DNA of 64,000 nucleotides from JBHEBG01 sp046557915 (GTDB lineage: Bacteria; Bacteroidota; Bacteroidia; Flavobacteriales; Flavobacteriaceae), in contig NZ_JBHEBG010000001.1 in NCBI RefSeq assembly GCF_046557915.1, forward strand, positions 1,116,001-1,180,000. Reading direction: 5' to 3'. Numbering within the stretch: the first letter of the stretch is position 1; each line of letters starts with the position of its first letter. The translations under genes were made by a program, and so were the position numbers. The notes beneath the pieces were generated by a model. The model worked only from the letters and a program-made list of their open reading frames with translations. It was not told the DNA's origin and made no database searches. Below, piece by piece: positions 61,777 through 64,000 of this stretch.

Positions 61777-62994
61777 TTACTGCGTTTTTATTGGAACCCA
61801 TTTCGTTTCATATTTAGATACTATAGTGGTTGCTACCATATCTCCCATGCAGTTTACCGTGGTATTTCCCATATCGATCAAACGATAAATGCCTCCAACA
61901 ATCGCAACAATTTCCAGGGGGAGGTTAAACGCCTCCGCAAAGAGCATGGCTACTACCAAACCTCCACCAGGAATCCCAGATGACCCCTCAACCACTAACA
62001 AACCGATTAAAACAACTTGCACCAGTTCGGGGAAGCTAAAGTCCAAGCCCGCAGCTTGGGCCGTAAAGATCAAAATACCCGCTAACATTATGGATGTTCC
62101 GTCCTTATTGAACTGGGCTCCCATGGGAAGCGTAAAGGAGTATATTTTTTTGGGTAGCTTTAATTTGGTTTCGGCGATATCCAAGGCAACTGCCAAACTT
62201 GCTAAACTGCTACAGGTGGCAATGGTAGTGGCATACAATTCCTTGGTTTTTTTTAGGAACCACCCAATTGGCACTTTGCCTAGACCTTTTAGCAATATCA
62301 TATAGACTACGACCATTAAAAACTGCCCCAAATAAATAGTTCCTATGAATTTTCCCAGGGAACCTAAGATTTTAGATCCAAATTCACCAAAGGTAGCGGC
62401 CATTAGAGCTCCTAGGCATATAGGTGATAGAAGTAATATATATTCTACCAGTTTCCGCATCAGTTCAGCAAGTTTATCATAGGCATTAACGATAGGATTT
62501 TTTTGTTTTTCGGGTAATTTTAATGTTACAATACCCAACAATACTGCAAATACCACTATCTGAATTAGGTTTCCTTCAGCAAATGATTTAAAGATATTTA
62601 CAGGGATCATATTTAGAAGAAGATCTCCAATTGCGGGTATTTCACCAATATCGCCGGAAACCTCTCCTTTTAGTGTCATGCCTTCTCCTGCTTTGGAAAG
62701 CGTCATTAGACCAATTCCGATAACAATGGCCATAATGGTTGAAAAAATATACCACAACATTACGCGGCCACCTATTTTACCTAAGCTAGAAACATTGCCC
62801 AAGGACGAAATGCCCGAAAGCAAATTAAAAAACACTAATGGAATGGCGGCCATTATCAGTAAATTGAGAAAACCAATTCCCAGAGGTTTTACTATAAGGG
62901 CCTGTTCTTTTAGGACCAGACCAAGAATCGCCCCCAAAAGCATCCAAATTAGAACCCTTGTGGCAAATGGGATGCTCAGATATTTTTTTAACAT
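61777..62994 (-). CDS. DAACS-family sodium:dicarboxylate/glutamate symporter (minus-strand copy)
   Basis: 405 residues with about eight membrane helices. DAACS features: an N-terminal LIMAAIPLVFFNLLSGISSLG (given as AAIPLVFFNLLSGI), a serine-rich loop (here ATTIATCSSLASLAVAL), LPMGAQFNKDGTSIMLAGIL and the C-terminal YRLIDMGNTTVNCMGDMVAT with the Asp and Asn of the substrate site. The Arg typical of glutamate/aspartate carriers in the last helix is not obvious, so a neutral amino acid or other acid may be the substrate. It is the second member of the family in 9 kb, oriented opposite to the first. It lies between an aminotransferase and an S41-like gene. Confidence 0.92.
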   Translation of the reverse strand: MLKKYLSIPFATRVLIWMLLGAILGLVLKEQALIVKPLGIGFLNLLIMAAIPLVFFNLLSGISSLGNVSSLGKIGGRVMLWYIFSTIMAIVIGIGLMTLSKAGEGMTLKGEVSGDIGEIPAIGDLLLNMIPVNIFKSFAEGNLIQIVVFAVLLGIVTLKLPEKQKNPIVNAYDKLAELMRKLVEYILLLSPICLGALMAATFGEFGSKILGSLGKFIGTIYLGQFLMVVVYMILLKGLGKVPIGWFLKKTKELYATTIATCSSLASLAVALDIAETKLKLPKKIYSFTLPMGAQFNKDGTSIMLAGILIFTAQAAGLDFSFPELVQVVLIGLLVVEGSSGIPGGGLVVAMLFAEAFNLPLEIVAIVGGIYRLIDMGNTTVNCMGDMVATTIVSKYETKWVPIKTQ

Positions 62995-63006
62995 TTAGTT
63001 ATGTAC

Positions 63007-64000
63007 TTAACTTAGATTATTGATGAATTTTTTAATTCGATTTAGACCTTCCTCTAGTTCTTCCCAAGATTTTACACAAGTAAAACGCACGTAGTTTTCG
63101 CCGTATTTACCAAAAGATGAACCGTGGACAATGGCAACCGATTCTTGATCTAAAAGTTGTTCCGTAAAAGATAGGGAATCGATCTGAAGTTCTGAAATAT
63201 TGGTCCAGGCGTAAAACCCTCCTTCTGGCGTATGACAAGATAACCCAGGAATGTCATTTAAGTATTCCGTACAGTAATTTACTTTTTTCTCCCATTCCAA
63301 CCAGTAATCCAATACCTCTTTTTGTGGCTCGCCACATGCTATGGCAGCACCGATCTGAACAAAAGAATTTACACTGGTAATGAGGTGCTGCTGCAATTTC
63401 TCCAATTCTTTGGCAATGGTTTCACAGGCGTAGATGAAGCCTATGCGCCACCCACCCATAGAGAAGCTTTTAGTAAAACTCATTAGCGTAATGGTGCGTT
63501 CTTTCATTCCGGGTAAGGACGCCAGATTGGTGTGGTGATGGCCTTTCCATACTACCCGCTCGTACACTTCGTCCGTAAGTACAATAAGATTGTTTTTTAT
63601 AGCGATATCTGCCACTATTTGCAGATCATCCCGGGTATGGACAACACCAGTAGGATTGTGTGGGGAACACATTATTATGGCTTTGGTCTTGGCTGTGATG
63701 GCTTTGCTTAAATCTTTTTTGGTCCATCTAAAATTGTTTTCTGCCCGCAGCGGAACCTCAACTACCTTACCGCCTACGTATTGAATGGTTTGTTTGTAAC
63801 TTACGAAGCAGGGATCCTCCACAATAACTTCGTCACCAGGGTTAATAGAGGCTATTAGTCCTATGGTAAGACCTTGTTTGCACCCCATGGTGGCTACGAT
63901 TTCGGTTTCCGGATTGGCTTCAATACCATTATCTCTAATCAATTTATCTGCAATGGCATTTCTATAAAACGTTTTTCCCTTGGCCATTGTTTGGTGGGTA
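63007..64000 (-). CDS. PLP-dependent class I aminotransferase, partial (N-terminus beyond window)
   Basis: About 331 residues visible. The reading frame remains open through the window end (THQTM is upstream of the first internal Met), so the true start lies outside. Motifs: TMGCKQGLTIGLIASINPGD, CSPHNPTG, VLTDEVYERVVW with the ring Asp, and the Schiff-base Lys in LMSFTKSFSMGGWRIG. The C-terminal Arg is in GENYVRFTC. It fits the aspartate/aromatic-type fold I enzymes. It is the first gene seen of the minus-strand operon and precedes the DAACS symporter by 12 bp. A role in converting the imported amino acid is likely; the exact specificity is not readable. Confidence 0.92.
   Translation of the reverse strand, partial: THQTMAKGKTFYRNAIADKLIRDNGIEANPETEIVATMGCKQGLTIGLIASINPGDEVIVEDPCFVSYKQTIQYVGGKVVEVPLRAENNFRWTKKDLSKAITAKTKAIIMCSPHNPTGVVHTRDDLQIVADIAIKNNLIVLTDEVYERVVWKGHHHTNLASLPGMKERTITLMSFTKSFSMGGWRIGFIYACETIAKELEKLQQHLITSVNSFVQIGAAIACGEPQKEVLDYWLEWEKKVNYCTEYLNDIPGLSCHTPEGGFYAWTNISELQIDSLSFTEQLLDQESVAIVHGSSFGKYGENYVRFTCVKSWEELEEGLNRIKKFINNLS

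Noticed and set aside
1..64000. Integrated element, phage or insertion sequence
   Set aside because: No transposase, integrase, tRNA or flanking direct repeats were seen; gene density and style are uniform.

Overview
The window looks like chromosomal DNA of a marine Flavobacteriaceae-type Bacteroidota. The evidence is AT-rich DNA, two SusC/SusD pairs, a FecI/FecR pair, very many secreted lipoproteins (short signal peptide then Cys), start codons without clear Shine-Dalgarno sequences, and families common in that group (VPS10/BNR-propeller proteins, SUMF1-like lipoproteins, DUF885, CPBP). I saw no rRNA, tRNA, CRISPR array, transposase or phage gene. No genus can be named from the sequence alone.

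Layout. (1) 1-4602, plus: an amidohydrolase that begins before the window, a TolB-like propeller protein, a secreted amidase lipoprotein and a sodium:solute symporter, together an amide or peptide scavenging set. (2) 4603-5550: an AT-rich control region with phased GATATATTA-like repeats and a GntR/FCD regulator. (3) 5617-29211, plus: SusC/SusD, a three-part TRAP transporter, aldo/keto reductase, an enolase-superfamily enzyme and an SDR-fold protein lacking its catalytic residues; then DUF885, a Tat-exported GMC oxidoreductase with its small subunit, a YceI lipoprotein, four consecutive M24 (creatinase/prolidase-fold) exported proteins, another DUF885 protein and a CPBP membrane protease. (4) 29444-42674, plus: two SUMF1-like lipoproteins around an unknown lipoprotein and a DUF885 lipoprotein, a BNR/VPS10 propeller protein, an aminotransferase, a YfcC-type carrier, and three tandem paralogues of an unrecognised family. 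(5) 43153-57157, plus: ECF sigma factor, FecR anti-sigma, STN-bearing SusC, SusD, an M14 carboxypeptidase resembling the cytosolic carboxypeptidase (deglutamylase) group, an N-acyl-D-amino-acid deacylase, a lipoprotein form of glutamate/aspartate racemase, a DAACS glutamate/dicarboxylate symporter and a second M14 protein. (6) 57215-64000, minus: BNR/VPS10 protein, S41-like protein, a second DAACS symporter and a class I aminotransferase cut by the window end.

Taken together this is an island for capturing nitrogen-rich, peptide- or amide-linked material. Hydrolysis happens outside the cytoplasm, uptake is by SusCD plus sodium- or TRAP-driven carriers, and the products are then transaminated or oxidised. 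The most distinctive part is region 5. Its combination of deglutamylase-like M14 proteins, D-amino-acid deacylase, an exported racemase and a glutamate-type symporter, under sigma/anti-sigma control, suggests a system for glutamyl or D-amino-acid-containing polymers or peptides. That substrate is inference, not something read directly.
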